Origin: Erysipelotrichaceae bacterium
GTDB lineage: Bacteria; Bacillota_I; Bacilli_A; Erysipelotrichales; Erysipelotrichaceae
Length of the DNA: 64,000 nt
Direction: 5' to 3'
NCBI GenBank assembly: GCA_030694975.1
Contig: JAUYTU010000018.1
Coordinates: forward strand, 1 to 64,000
Shown here: positions 7,401 to 15,711 of the stretch, in pieces
Layout of the letters: each line of letters opens with the position of its first letter
Position numbering within the stretch: position 1 is the stretch's first letter
Notes under the pieces: generated by a model
Database searches by the model: none
Told to the model about the DNA's origin: nothing
Seen by the model: the letters and a program-made list of their open reading frames with translations, nothing else
Made by a program: the position numbers and the translations under genes

Positions 7401-8761
7401 AAAACGAACTGAATTACGATGTTGTCGTCATTGGAGGCGGCCCATCCGGTGTCAATGCCGCAATTGCTTCCGCCAGAACCGGTGCGAAGACGTTGCTAGT
7501 CGAACGATTCGGCTATTTAGGGGGAATGTTGACCAATGCCGGAACCGGTCCAATGATGACTTTCCATGCCGGCGATACTCAAGTGGTACGGGGAATACCC
7601 GATGAGATTATTGAACGTATGAAGGAGAGTCAGGCGAGTCCGGGACACATGAAGGACTTTGTCGGATACTGCTCAAGTGTTACACCTTTTGATGTTGAAG
7701 GGATGAAGATTGCCATGGAAGATCTTGCCATTGAAGCAGGTGTGGAATTACTTTATCACACTACTTTTTTAGGATGTGAAACCAGTGAGGATCGGATTCA
7801 AAAAGTAAAACTGTTTGCTAAAGGGGGAGAGTTTTCGGTATCTGCCAACGTATTTGTTGATGCTTCCGCCGATGCTGATTTAGCTGTTTGCAGTGGTGTG
7901 GCTGTACGTTTTGGCCGTGAATCGGATCAGTTGGCACAACCTATGACAATGAACGCCAAAGTCTATAATGTCGATCGAGAGAAAGTCAGAGAATTTCTGC
8001 ATTCCAATGTTGATAAGACCTTTGCAAAGAGTCACGAAGTCATTGATGGTTCTGCTCGCATCGGAATTAATGGATACTTTGATGAATTAAAATTTGCCAT
8101 TGAATCTAAAGAATTGAGTTACAATCGTGATACAGTGCTTTGTTTTGAAACGAACAACCTCGGCGAGTTTATTATCAACATGTCAAGAATTGCTAGAAGG
8201 TCAGCGATTAATCCATTTGACCTAACCGCAGCTGAAATTGAAGGTAGAAAACAAATCCGAGAAACGATTCGTTTCATGAAGAAATATATCCCGGGTTTTG
8301 AAAATTGTGTTTTAGCACATACAGGACCTAACATCGGCATACGTGAGTCGAATAAAATCGATGGTTTATATGTATTGAATGAAAATGATCTTGTTGAAAA
8401 TGTTATGTTTGATGATGCGATTGCCATGGGTGGATATCCAATCGATATCCATTCCCCAGAAGGAAAAAGTGAAACCAATCACCGTTTCTTAAAGAAGGGC
8501 AGTTGGTACTCGATTCCATATCGTAGTATAATCACCAAAAGAGTTAAGAACTTGGTCATAGTAGGACGATGCTTAAGTGCAACTCATGTCGCACTTGCGG
8601 CTGTTCGAGTAACCCCGATAGCGATGGCCATAGGTCATGCCGGTGGTGTTGCGGCAGCTCTGGCTTCAATTCACAACTGTGATGTACAAGATGTGGACAT
8701 AAAGGAATTGCGTAGCAGACTTGTAGAACAAAATGCGTTCTTAAGTGAATTTCCTAAATAA
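7397..8761 (+). CDS. FAD-dependent oxidoreductase (PF12831-like)
   Basis: 454 residues. The N-terminal Rossmann motif GGGPSGVNAAIASARTG (near residue 15), VERFGYLGGMLT and a C-terminal FAD-closing segment (VVGRCLSATHVALAA... IGHAGGVAAALA) place it among FAD oxidoreductases of the PF12831 type. No heme or Fe-S Cys motif is seen. The substrate is unknown; it probably oxidises or reduces an intermediate of the HyuA-like pathway. It is the last gene of the operon, translationally coupled through ATGA to the HExxH protein. The family is certain enough; the reaction is not. Confidence 0.8.
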   Translation: MKNELNYDVVVIGGGPSGVNAAIASARTGAKTLLVERFGYLGGMLTNAGTGPMMTFHAGDTQVVRGIPDEIIERMKESQASPGHMKDFVGYCSSVTPFDVEGMKIAMEDLAIEAGVELLYHTTFLGCETSEDRIQKVKLFAKGGEFSVSANVFVDASADADLAVCSGVAVRFGRESDQLAQPMTMNAKVYNVDREKVREFLHSNVDKTFAKSHEVIDGSARIGINGYFDELKFAIESKELSYNRDTVLCFETNNLGEFIINMSRIARRSAINPFDLTAAEIEGRKQIRETIRFMKKYIPGFENCVLAHTGPNIGIRESNKIDGLYVLNENDLVENVMFDDAIAMGGYPIDIHSPEGKSETNHRFLKKGSWYSIPYRSIITKRVKNLVIVGRCLSATHVALAAVRVTPIAMAIGHAGGVAAALASIHNCDVQDVDIKELRSRLVEQNAFLSEFPK

Positions 8762-8784
8762 AAAGACTGTATCGAAAAATATGG

Positions 8785-8811
8785 GGATGGCAATGCCATC
8801 CTAATTTTATT
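8785..8811 (+). terminator. Terminator of the hydantoinase-like operon
   Basis: The perfect 7-bp hairpin GGATGGC-AAT-GCCATCC, identical to the one at 364-380, is followed by a weaker TAATTTTATT tract. Confidence 0.65.
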
Positions 8812-8832
8812 GAAAAAATTTAAAGGTTGGAC

Positions 8833-8860
8833 TTGCAATTCCTTATATATCATTTATAAT
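8833..8860 (+). promoter_or_regulatory. Promoter of TetR-family gene
   Basis: TTGCAA (8833-8838), a 16-bp spacer and a consensus TATAAT (8855-8860), directly upstream of a large palindrome. Confidence 0.6.
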
Positions 8861-8888
8861 ATAACATGTGTTATATAACGCATGTTAT
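8861..8888. promoter_or_regulatory. TetR-type operator palindrome
   Basis: A 28-bp inverted repeat with outer arms ATAACATG/CATGTTAT around TGTTATATAACG has a single mismatched pair. It lies between the -10 box and the SD of the TetR gene, the expected place for autorepression. Confidence 0.7.
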
Positions 8889-8917
8889 TATTTTTGTTTG
8901 AAAGGAGAAGGTGTGGT

Positions 8918-9472
8918 ATGCCAAGAAAAATTATGTTTACCAAAGAGCAAATCATCGATGCCGCATTTGCGATCGTAGATAACGAAGGTTTCGAGCATCT
9001 GAGTGCCCGAAAGCTTGCGAGTGCACTGAACAGTTCCGTTGCGCCGATCTATGTTAACTTCATCGATTTCGATGAACTGAAGAAGAAAGTTATCGAAAAG
9101 ATTAACCGTGTTGCACTGGAACTGGCTGTTCAATCGCAGAGTGGCAACCCATTGAAAGATATTGGAGCCGCAAGTATCCGCTTTGCTTTCCAACACCCCA
9201 AACTTTTCCAAGACTATATCTTCGGAAAGTTTGAATTTGATGAAAATGATGAAGTGAATGCGTATGTACGAAGGAGTATTAAAGAAGACCGGGAGTTGAG
9301 TTTGTTTAGCGAAAAAGAAATTTCTGAATACCTGGAGAAAATTCGAATATATCAGATTGGATTGTGCATCATGGCCTCAAACAAATCTTCCAATGCATAC
9401 TCAGAATCCGATCTGATCCAAATGTTGAATGACATGAGTTTGGACATTATATATTCGATAAAGCATCGTTGA
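8918..9472 (+). CDS. TetR/AcrR family transcriptional regulator
   Basis: 184 residues. The N-terminal HTH (FTKEQIIDAAFAIVDNEGFE...LSARKLASALNSSVAPIYVNF) is typical of TetR proteins. The C-terminal ligand domain is divergent. The start at 8918 is chosen for SD AAGGAG and because the sequence before it lies inside the operator palindrome. The downstream serine hydrolase and two membrane proteins follow closely, so the regulator probably controls itself and them. The ligand is unknown. Confidence 0.85.
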   Translation: MPRKIMFTKEQIIDAAFAIVDNEGFEHLSARKLASALNSSVAPIYVNFIDFDELKKKVIEKINRVALELAVQSQSGNPLKDIGAASIRFAFQHPKLFQDYIFGKFEFDENDEVNAYVRRSIKEDRELSLFSEKEISEYLEKIRIYQIGLCIMASNKSSNAYSESDLIQMLNDMSLDIIYSIKHR

Positions 9473-9483
9473 TGGAGGTTAGT

Positions 9484-10572
9484 ATGGAAAAAACACTAAG
9501 TTCTAGAATTCGAGATCAGTTTATCTCTTCAGTCGAAAAAGATTCAAAGGTAAAAAATGCTTTTCTGTTAGTTTACAATGGAGCTTTGGGTATCCATGTG
9601 AATGAATATTATGGAACTAACAGTACCGTGGATCAACCCTATTACATTGCCAGTATAGGGAAGGTGTTCACTTCCGTGATTATCGGTCAGCTTGTAGAAA
9701 AGAAACTGATTGGCTATGAGGATAAAGTACTGAATATTTTGGGCAATTCTATCGTCGATGGACTCCATACGGTAAAAGGTATCAATTATATAAGTGAGGT
9801 TACCATTCGTCACTTATTAAACCATACCTCTGGAATCGGTGATTATTTTTCGGATAAACCCATCCATGGAAAACCGATGTTAGAGTTGATTCATGAATCT
9901 CCATATAAACATTACAGTCCTCTTGAAATCGTTCAGTGGTCGAAGACAAACATCAAACCACGATTCAAGCCGGGAAAAGGATTTCACTATTCCGATACTG
10001 GATATCATCTGTTAGGTTTGGTGATTGAGAAAATTTTGAACATGCCGTTGGCTGAGGTTATGGAGAAGAACATATTCTCACCCTTGGACATGAAGAACAC
10101 GGCTCTTGCCTCCAATGAAAAGTCAGGGAAAATTGATGAAGGTGATATTTGTGATGTCTACTGGGGAGAAAACAATGTTAAGGATTACAGCATATTCAAA
10201 GATGACTACGCGGGTGGGGGAATCATTACCACATCGAGTGATTTGTTATTGTTTGTTAGGGCAATCATAAACCACCAAATCATTAATGAATCCACGCTTA
10301 ATGAAATGACGAAATGGTCAAAGTATTCCAGTGTCAAATTGATCGGAATCGCCTACGGATTGGGATTGATGTACTTAAAATCCACACCGCTGCTATTTCC
10401 CAAGAAATTTAGCAGTTTTGGACACATTGGCTCCATCGGATCCTTTATGTTCTACAATCCAACCACAAAAACGTATCTTATCGGCAGTGTCAATCGCTTT
10501 CAATATCATCGAAAAAGTATGAATATTATGTTCAATGCTTTAAAAGAGATAATGAAAATTTACTTAACTTAG
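9484..10572 (+). CDS. Serine hydrolase, class C beta-lactamase fold
   Basis: 362 residues. SIGK (57-60) is the SxxK nucleophile motif, YSDTG matches the YxN/YSD second motif, and a HIGSIG segment near the C terminus replaces KTG. HLLNHTSGIGDY is the usual signature of this family (esterases, DD-peptidase-like proteins, LACTB homologues). There is no signal peptide, so a cytoplasmic esterase or peptidase is more likely than a secreted beta-lactamase. The ATG at 9484, 5 nt after GGAGG, was preferred to upstream ATGs that overlap the TetR gene. Confidence 0.8.
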   Translation: MEKTLSSRIRDQFISSVEKDSKVKNAFLLVYNGALGIHVNEYYGTNSTVDQPYYIASIGKVFTSVIIGQLVEKKLIGYEDKVLNILGNSIVDGLHTVKGINYISEVTIRHLLNHTSGIGDYFSDKPIHGKPMLELIHESPYKHYSPLEIVQWSKTNIKPRFKPGKGFHYSDTGYHLLGLVIEKILNMPLAEVMEKNIFSPLDMKNTALASNEKSGKIDEGDICDVYWGENNVKDYSIFKDDYAGGGIITTSSDLLLFVRAIINHQIINESTLNEMTKWSKYSSVKLIGIAYGLGLMYLKSTPLLFPKKFSSFGHIGSIGSFMFYNPTTKTYLIGSVNRFQYHRKSMNIMFNALKEIMKIYLT

Positions 10573-10582
10573 GGGGAAAAAT

Positions 10583-11290
10583 ATGGAACAAACAACCAAC
10601 CAATCACCAAAAAGCATCACTTATTTAGTTCTAGCACTTTTGGCTTTCGGATTTCTGGGAATGGAATTTGGCGTACTGTTTATATCACGAATCATCGATG
10701 GAAGAACACTGACCCAAATCGGAAACTGGCCGATTCATTGGTATGGTGCGATCGCTCATTGGACCATCACGATTCTCATTTGGCTGTTTGGCTACAACCT
10801 GATTCTCTCATGGATGAAACGAAGAAAAGTGCGTGAGGACTTGGTTGACTTCTCGTTTCACGGACGGGTGTACGATCTGATATTTATGGCAGTGGTGATT
10901 GTGTCAATTTCAGCACTATGCCAATCGCTTGTCAGTGACGCGCAAATGCCACAGGTTTTCTTTGAGTTCGAAGGATTTGAGAATATGTATGGAGGACAAG
11001 CGCTGATCGTGACCTTCTTTCAGGTGCTGTACTACGTTACGGAAATGTTGTTGGTCACACTGATGATCATTCTGTTCCAACAGTTTGGGGAAATGGTATT
11101 CAAAAAGAAATACTTACCGTATGGCAGTATCGGACTGATGCTCACATGGGGGATGATCCATTTTATATCTCATCCCGCCGGAGCGCTGGGAGTTACGATT
11201 TGGGCACTGATCCCAGGGTTGCTCTTTGTGTATGGAAATAAAAGTTTCTGGCCGGTTTATATCTTACTGGTGCTTGGATTCATCATCTGA
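10583..11290 (+). CDS. Multi-spanning membrane protein, CPBP-like arrangement
   Basis: 235 residues with about six hydrophobic segments. The end region WGMIHFISHPAGALG resembles the F-x-x-x-H motif of CPBP-type (Abi) membrane proteases, and TEMLLV could correspond to a degenerate first Glu motif, but the full EExxxR signature is absent. I cannot assign a function. It lies 10 nt after the serine hydrolase (SD AGGGGG), so it is in the same transcript and probably under the same TetR regulator. Confidence 0.5.
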   Translation: MEQTTNQSPKSITYLVLALLAFGFLGMEFGVLFISRIIDGRTLTQIGNWPIHWYGAIAHWTITILIWLFGYNLILSWMKRRKVREDLVDFSFHGRVYDLIFMAVVIVSISALCQSLVSDAQMPQVFFEFEGFENMYGGQALIVTFFQVLYYVTEMLLVTLMIILFQQFGEMVFKKKYLPYGSIGLMLTWGMIHFISHPAGALGVTIWALIPGLLFVYGNKSFWPVYILLVLGFII

Positions 11291-11346
11291 TACTGGAAAC
11301 AGAAAATTATTTCGATATAAATGTGAAAAAAAATAGGGGGGTACTT

Positions 11347-11889
11347 ATGGACATCAAAGCAATGCGCATCGATGGCGCGCTCAAACAGAAAAAAGGCTTA
11401 CATTTTATCTTAGCATCCGTTATCTTATGGAGTGCATTAACCGTACTTCACACCACCGATCTTCCCATATTAACAAAGAACTTATACACATTTTTCCTAA
11501 CCGCACCGCTGGTACCGTTGGCATTTATGATTTCAAAGCTGATTCACGTAGATTTTCAAAACAAGAGCAATCCACTGACGGATTTAGGCATACTGTTCTC
11601 CATGAATCAAATGCTTTATCTCATCATTGCGATGTGGATATTTTCCACCGTTCCCGATAAGATGTTAATGGTCATTGCGATCATCTTTGGGGCACATCTA
11701 TTGCCCTACGGTTGGTTGTACATGTCAAAAACCTACCTGGTTCTATCGGTATTTATTTCAATCTTCTCTCTTATTGTCGGCTTAAACTTCGAACCTTATA
11801 TCCTCGGACTGAGCATGATTGTTATTGAGACGATTTTCAGTATTGTCTTATGGTTGGAAGTAAAAAGTTTAAGAAACAAAACAGAATAA
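11347..11889 (+). CDS. DUF7010-like membrane protein
   Basis: 180 residues with about five to six membrane segments. The overall pattern (R-x-D-xx-L near the start, FILAxxILW, NPLxDLGxLF, GAHLxPYxWxY) matches what I recall of the DUF7010 family, whose function is unknown. The ATG at 11347 follows AGGGGG by 6 nt; a GTG at 11323 lies before that SD and is rejected. It ends the run of genes behind the TetR regulator. Confidence 0.6.
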   Translation: MDIKAMRIDGALKQKKGLHFILASVILWSALTVLHTTDLPILTKNLYTFFLTAPLVPLAFMISKLIHVDFQNKSNPLTDLGILFSMNQMLYLIIAMWIFSTVPDKMLMVIAIIFGAHLLPYGWLYMSKTYLVLSVFISIFSLIVGLNFEPYILGLSMIVIETIFSIVLWLEVKSLRNKTE

Positions 11890-11971
11890 CAAAGAAGTAC
11901 TAAATCACGCATGACGTGATTTTTTTAGATTAATAATCATTTTATAGTATAATCATCATGAGGAAAAATCT

Positions 11972-12241
11972 ATGTCAAACGAAAAATGCGACTTGACTGT
12001 CAAAGAAAAGAAAAGCGAAATGATCGATGGCTTTACCATCAAATACCACGCCAACGGCAAGACGATGTGGTCCAAAGGCAAGATTGTTGATGGGCAACCA
12101 CATGGTTACTGGCAATGGTATCGACCGAATGGAACACTGAAACGCTCCGGCTACTTTAAAAATGGGGAAGCGATGGGGGAATGGACAACCTATGATACTG
12201 AAGGATTACCCTATAAAGTTACCAAAAAGAAGGAAGGGTAA
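11972..12241 (+). CDS. YwqK-like MORN-variant repeat protein (antitoxin family)
   Basis: 89 residues containing three imperfect MORN_2 repeats (GFTIKYHANGKTMWSKG, GYWQWYRPNGTLKRSG, GEWTTYDTEGLPYK). Proteins of this type are annotated as YwqK-family antitoxins in Bacillota. No toxin of the YwqJ type is adjacent; the next gene, 2 nt away, is an MmcQ/YjbR-like protein. The antitoxin role is therefore doubtful here. A hairpin with a T-run upstream (about 11906-11925) separates it from the previous gene. Confidence 0.65.
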   Translation: MSNEKCDLTVKEKKSEMIDGFTIKYHANGKTMWSKGKIVDGQPHGYWQWYRPNGTLKRSGYFKNGEAMGEWTTYDTEGLPYKVTKKKEG

Positions 12242-12243
12242 TC

Positions 12244-12597
12244 ATGATATATACTGAAATCGAAAACTACATACTCTCTAAAAAAGGGAGTGTCCGTATC
12301 GAAAAAGTTGAATGGGATTGTATTCTTTTTAAAGTGTTTGACAAAATGTTTGTCATGCTTGGCCAAGATAACAAAGGACTTGATATCATCACCGTCAAAT
12401 GCGACATTGCTTTTGGGGAAATGCTACGTAAGCAATACCGAAGTGTGTTTCCTGGATATTACATGAATAAACAACATTGGAATTCCGTGTATCTAACGGA
12501 TTGCGATGTTCCATTTGAAGTTCTGTGTGAGATGATCGATGCTTCCTATCGACGGGTGGTCTCATCACTGAAGAAAACTCAAAAAGAACAACTTTGA
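12244..12597 (+). CDS. MmcQ/YjbR family protein
   Basis: 117 residues, the normal size of this CyaY-like DNA-binding-fold family. LDIITVKCDIAFGEMLRKQYRSVFPGYYMNKQHWNSVYL is typical (the usual K-C-x-P-x-x-A..L...PG-YH-MNK-x-HWN). Function is not established in general. It starts 2 nt after the MORN-type gene, so the two are probably co-translated. Confidence 0.75.
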   Translation: MIYTEIENYILSKKGSVRIEKVEWDCILFKVFDKMFVMLGQDNKGLDIITVKCDIAFGEMLRKQYRSVFPGYYMNKQHWNSVYLTDCDVPFEVLCEMIDASYRRVVSSLKKTQKEQL

Positions 12598-12602
12598 GGA
12601 GT

Positions 12603-12629
12603 AATAAAAAAACACCGCGAAGGTGTTAA
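12603..12629 (-). terminator. Terminator of tRNA-Gln
   Basis: Read on the minus strand: AACACC, a short loop, GGTGTT, then a run of seven T. Confidence 0.75.
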
Positions 12630-12635
12630 TACGCA

Positions 12636-12710
12636 TGGCTGGGGTAAAAGGATTCGAACCTTTGAATGTCAGAGTCAGAGTCTGATGCCTTACCGCTTGG
12701 CGATACCCCA
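12636..12710 (-). tRNA. tRNA-Gln (anticodon CUG)
   Basis: The minus strand folds into a 75-nt cloverleaf: acceptor TGGGGTA paired with TACCCCA, a D-arm containing AAGCGGTAAGGC, anticodon loop CTCTGAC with anticodon CTG, TΨC loop GGTTCGAATCC, and an encoded 3' CCA. It reads CAG codons. It lies head to head with gltX, which is the enzyme that would misacylate it if this organism uses the GatCAB route. Confidence 0.95.
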
Positions 12711-12771
12711 AAGTGTGTGCAATCTGCCAAGTCTTATTATATAATAAAAAACGCACAGGAGTGAGAAGAAA

Positions 12772-14229
12772 ATGAAAAAAGTACGAACACGTTTTGCCCC
12801 AAGCCCGACCGGATATATGCACATCGGCAATTTACGCACCGCCCTCTACGAATATCTGGTCGCAAAGAGGGAAAATGGGGACTTTGTTTTAAGAATTGAA
12901 GACACCGATCAGAACCGATTGGTTGAAGGAACAGTGGATATTATTTACGACACCCTCAACCAAGTGGGCTTACATTACGATGAAGGGCCGAATCGCCCGG
13001 GACCCTTTGGACCTTACGTTCAATCCGAGCGATTGCCTATGTATAAGAAATACGCGGAAGAACTCGTTGACAAGGGTGGAGCCCACGTTTGTTTTTGTGA
13101 TGAAACCGTAATACAGGCACAAAGAGATGTTGCGGACAAGACGGGGACTCCCTTCAAGTTTCAAGACCCATGTCATCACTTAAATGAAAATGAAGTAAGT
13201 TTACGCAAAGTTTCGGAAGCCTATGTTATCCGCCAAACCATACTGCCCGGAACAACCACCGTCTTTCACGATGAAGTCTACGGAGACATCGAAGTCGACC
13301 GCGAAATCCTGGATGAACAAGTCCTGCTAAAGAGCGATGGCTTTCCCACCTATAACTTTGCCAATGTCATTGACGATCATCACATGGAAATCAGTCATGT
13401 CGTGCGAGGCAACGAATATTTGTCCTCAACTCCCAAATACAACTTAATTTACGAAAGTTTTGGCTGGGAGAAACCGAAATACATTCATCTGCCGCCGGTC
13501 ATGAAAGATGAACAACACAAACTGTCCAAACGCAACGGCGATGCATCCTTTCAGGATTTGGTAGCTAAAGGCTACTTAGCGGAAGCTATTTTGAATTACA
13601 TTGCACTGCTCGGCTGGAGTCCGGATACCAATCAGGAAATCTTTACGTTAGAACAACTGACTCAAGTGTTCAGTGTTTCACGCATCAGTAAATCACCGGC
13701 CATCTTTGACATCGAAAAATTAACGTGGATGAACGGTATGTACTTGCGGGCCATGACTCTGGAAGAGTTCCATAACTTATGTCTGCCATATTATAAAGAA
13801 GCGATTCATAGGGACTGTGATTTAAAAGAGGTCAGCAAAATCCTTCATCAACGTCTGTCCGTCTTAAGTGAGATTCCGGAAATGGTGAATTTCATTGACA
13901 CACTTGCGGACTACGATGTGACCATGTTCTACCATCCGAAAATGAAAACCAATCGTGAGATCAGTATCTTGGCATTGGAAGAATCACTTAAGGTATACGA
14001 ATCGATTGAAAACTGGCAGAGCGTGGATGAGGTTCATCAGAAATTAGCGGAAGTTCCGGTTCGCTTGGGTTTGAAAAACGGTCAAATCTTTTGGCCGATC
14101 CGAACAGCGGTGACCGGAAAGCAGTTCACTCCGGGAGGTGCACTTGAAATCCCGTATATTTTAGGGAAAGATGAAACCATTCGTCGCACACAGATCGGAC
14201 TAGAAAAACTGAGAAATTCCGAACAATAA
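12772..14229 (+). CDS. gltX: Glutamyl-tRNA synthetase
   Basis: 485 residues, the usual GluRS length. FAPSPTGYMHIGNLRTALYEY carries the class I HIGH motif (HIGN) near residue 17, and KLSKRNGD (near 245) is the KMSKS-type motif. It attaches Glu to tRNA-Glu and, in most Bacillota, also to tRNA-Gln for later amidation by GatCAB. The SD AGGAGTGAG is 6-7 nt before the ATG. The divergent tRNA-Gln gene shares the upstream region. Confidence 0.95.
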   Translation: MKKVRTRFAPSPTGYMHIGNLRTALYEYLVAKRENGDFVLRIEDTDQNRLVEGTVDIIYDTLNQVGLHYDEGPNRPGPFGPYVQSERLPMYKKYAEELVDKGGAHVCFCDETVIQAQRDVADKTGTPFKFQDPCHHLNENEVSLRKVSEAYVIRQTILPGTTTVFHDEVYGDIEVDREILDEQVLLKSDGFPTYNFANVIDDHHMEISHVVRGNEYLSSTPKYNLIYESFGWEKPKYIHLPPVMKDEQHKLSKRNGDASFQDLVAKGYLAEAILNYIALLGWSPDTNQEIFTLEQLTQVFSVSRISKSPAIFDIEKLTWMNGMYLRAMTLEEFHNLCLPYYKEAIHRDCDLKEVSKILHQRLSVLSEIPEMVNFIDTLADYDVTMFYHPKMKTNREISILALEESLKVYESIENWQSVDEVHQKLAEVPVRLGLKNGQIFWPIRTAVTGKQFTPGGALEIPYILGKDETIRRTQIGLEKLRNSEQ

Positions 14230-14339
14230 AAATCGCGAACGTTGGGCTGAAATTGAAAATAGGCGTCAAAGTTGAAATTTCTTTCATTTGTTGTTAAATG
14301 AGCGTATAATAATAACTTACGACACAAGGAGAACACATT

Positions 14340-15635
14340 TTGTTATTTGAACAACTAAACCTAATCGAGCCCATCCGGAGGGCTTTAAAATTTGAAGGGT
14401 ATTCACAGGCTACACCGATCCAGGTCAAAGCCATACCGGAACTACTTAAAGGAGTCGACCTTATGGGCTGTGCCCAGACGGGTACCGGTAAAACCGCGGC
14501 CTTTGCGATTCCGATCTTAACCGGGCTGTCCGAATTACCCAAACCTCAAGGCAAACGCCCAATCAAAGCCTTGGCCATCGCGCCAACCCGTGAACTCGCC
14601 ATCCAAATCAGCGAGAGTTTTCGTGCGTACGGAAAATACCTCGGACTAAAATCACTGGTCATCTATGGCGGTGTTTCCCAACATCCCCAAGCCAGAGACT
14701 TGGCAAGTGGCGTCGATATTCTCGTCGCAACCCCAGGACGCCTATTGGACTTAATCAACCAAAAACTCGTTAACTTAAATCAGGTGAAATACTTCGTCTT
14801 GGACGAAGCCGATATGATGTTGGACATGGGTATGATTCAGGATGTTCGCAAAATCATCACCTACTTGCCACCTGTCCGTCAGAACATGATGTTCTCAGCG
14901 ACGATGCCAACCGAAATCGCTAAGTTAGCAGACACCATTTTAAACAATCCGACGCGCATCGATGTAGCTCCGGCCGGAAAGACGATAGATATCGTCAATC
15001 AGTCCGTTTACTTCGTTGACAAGGTCAATAAAGTCAGCTTGTTAATTGAATTACTGAAAAACACCGACATTGAATCGGCGTTGGTCTTTGGCAGAACCAA
15101 GCACGGCTGCGATAAAATCGTAAAATCGCTGGAACGTGCAGGGTTGAGTGCTCAAGCCATCCATGGCAACAAGTCTCAAAACGCGCGTCAGTTCGCATTA
15201 ACGAACTTTAAAGAACGTAAGACACGCATCTTGGTCGCTACGGATATCGCTGCTCGCGGTATTGATATCGATCAGCTGTCCCACGTATTTAACGTCGATT
15301 TACCGGAAGTTGCGGAAACGTATGTTCATCGCATCGGCCGTACCGGACGTGCCGGATCGGGTGGTACTGCCATCTCGTTTTGTAGTCATGAGGAAAAATC
15401 CTATTTCAAGTCTATTGAAAAACTGATTGGCAAATCGATTCCGGAAGTTAAGGGACACAATTATCCGCTGGTCAATTTCGCGGAAGATGTCAAAGAAGAG
15501 AAGTTTGTGCGTGCACCGCGTCCGCAACGTCCGGCAGCCACAAAGAAGCCGTTTGTCGGAAAGAGTTATACAGCGAAGAAAGAGCAATCCTACAATCATG
15601 CTCGCAAAGCGGGTCAACGATCCAAATCGAACTAA
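14340..15635 (+). CDS. DEAD-box RNA helicase (RhlE type)
   Basis: 431 residues with all helicase motifs in order: Q motif (GYSQATPIQ), AQTGTGKT, PTRELA, TPGR, DEAD, SAT, ARGIDI and HRIGRTGR. The Arg/Lys-rich tail (after about residue 380) lacks a DbpA RNA-binding domain, which points to the RhlE/CshA-like group acting on mRNA decay or ribosome assembly. It starts with TTG at 14340, 9 nt after AAGGAG; no ATG lies in a better place. Monocistronic. Confidence 0.9.
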   Translation: MLFEQLNLIEPIRRALKFEGYSQATPIQVKAIPELLKGVDLMGCAQTGTGKTAAFAIPILTGLSELPKPQGKRPIKALAIAPTRELAIQISESFRAYGKYLGLKSLVIYGGVSQHPQARDLASGVDILVATPGRLLDLINQKLVNLNQVKYFVLDEADMMLDMGMIQDVRKIITYLPPVRQNMMFSATMPTEIAKLADTILNNPTRIDVAPAGKTIDIVNQSVYFVDKVNKVSLLIELLKNTDIESALVFGRTKHGCDKIVKSLERAGLSAQAIHGNKSQNARQFALTNFKERKTRILVATDIAARGIDIDQLSHVFNVDLPEVAETYVHRIGRTGRAGSGGTAISFCSHEEKSYFKSIEKLIGKSIPEVKGHNYPLVNFAEDVKEEKFVRAPRPQRPAATKKPFVGKSYTAKKEQSYNHARKAGQRSKSN

Positions 15636-15654
15636 GGGCTTTGCCCTTTTCTTA
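15634..15654 (+). terminator. Terminator of DEAD-box helicase gene
   Basis: AAGGGC-TTT-GCCCTT followed by TTCTT, overlapping the stop codon. Confidence 0.7.
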
Positions 15655-15711
15655 TTGCGCAACGACGATTAATAACGTAATATGTCCATAGATTGATAGG
15701 GAGATTTGAGG

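Noticed and set aside
11972-12597. MORN-type protein and MmcQ/YjbR-like protein as a toxin-antitoxin pair
   Set aside because: YjbR-type proteins are not known toxins; the coupling is noted but the pair is not called a TA system.
15300-15662. 120-codon minus-strand frame over the 3' end of the DEAD-box gene
   Set aside because: It is a shadow of the Arg/Lys-rich coding sequence, with no start context.
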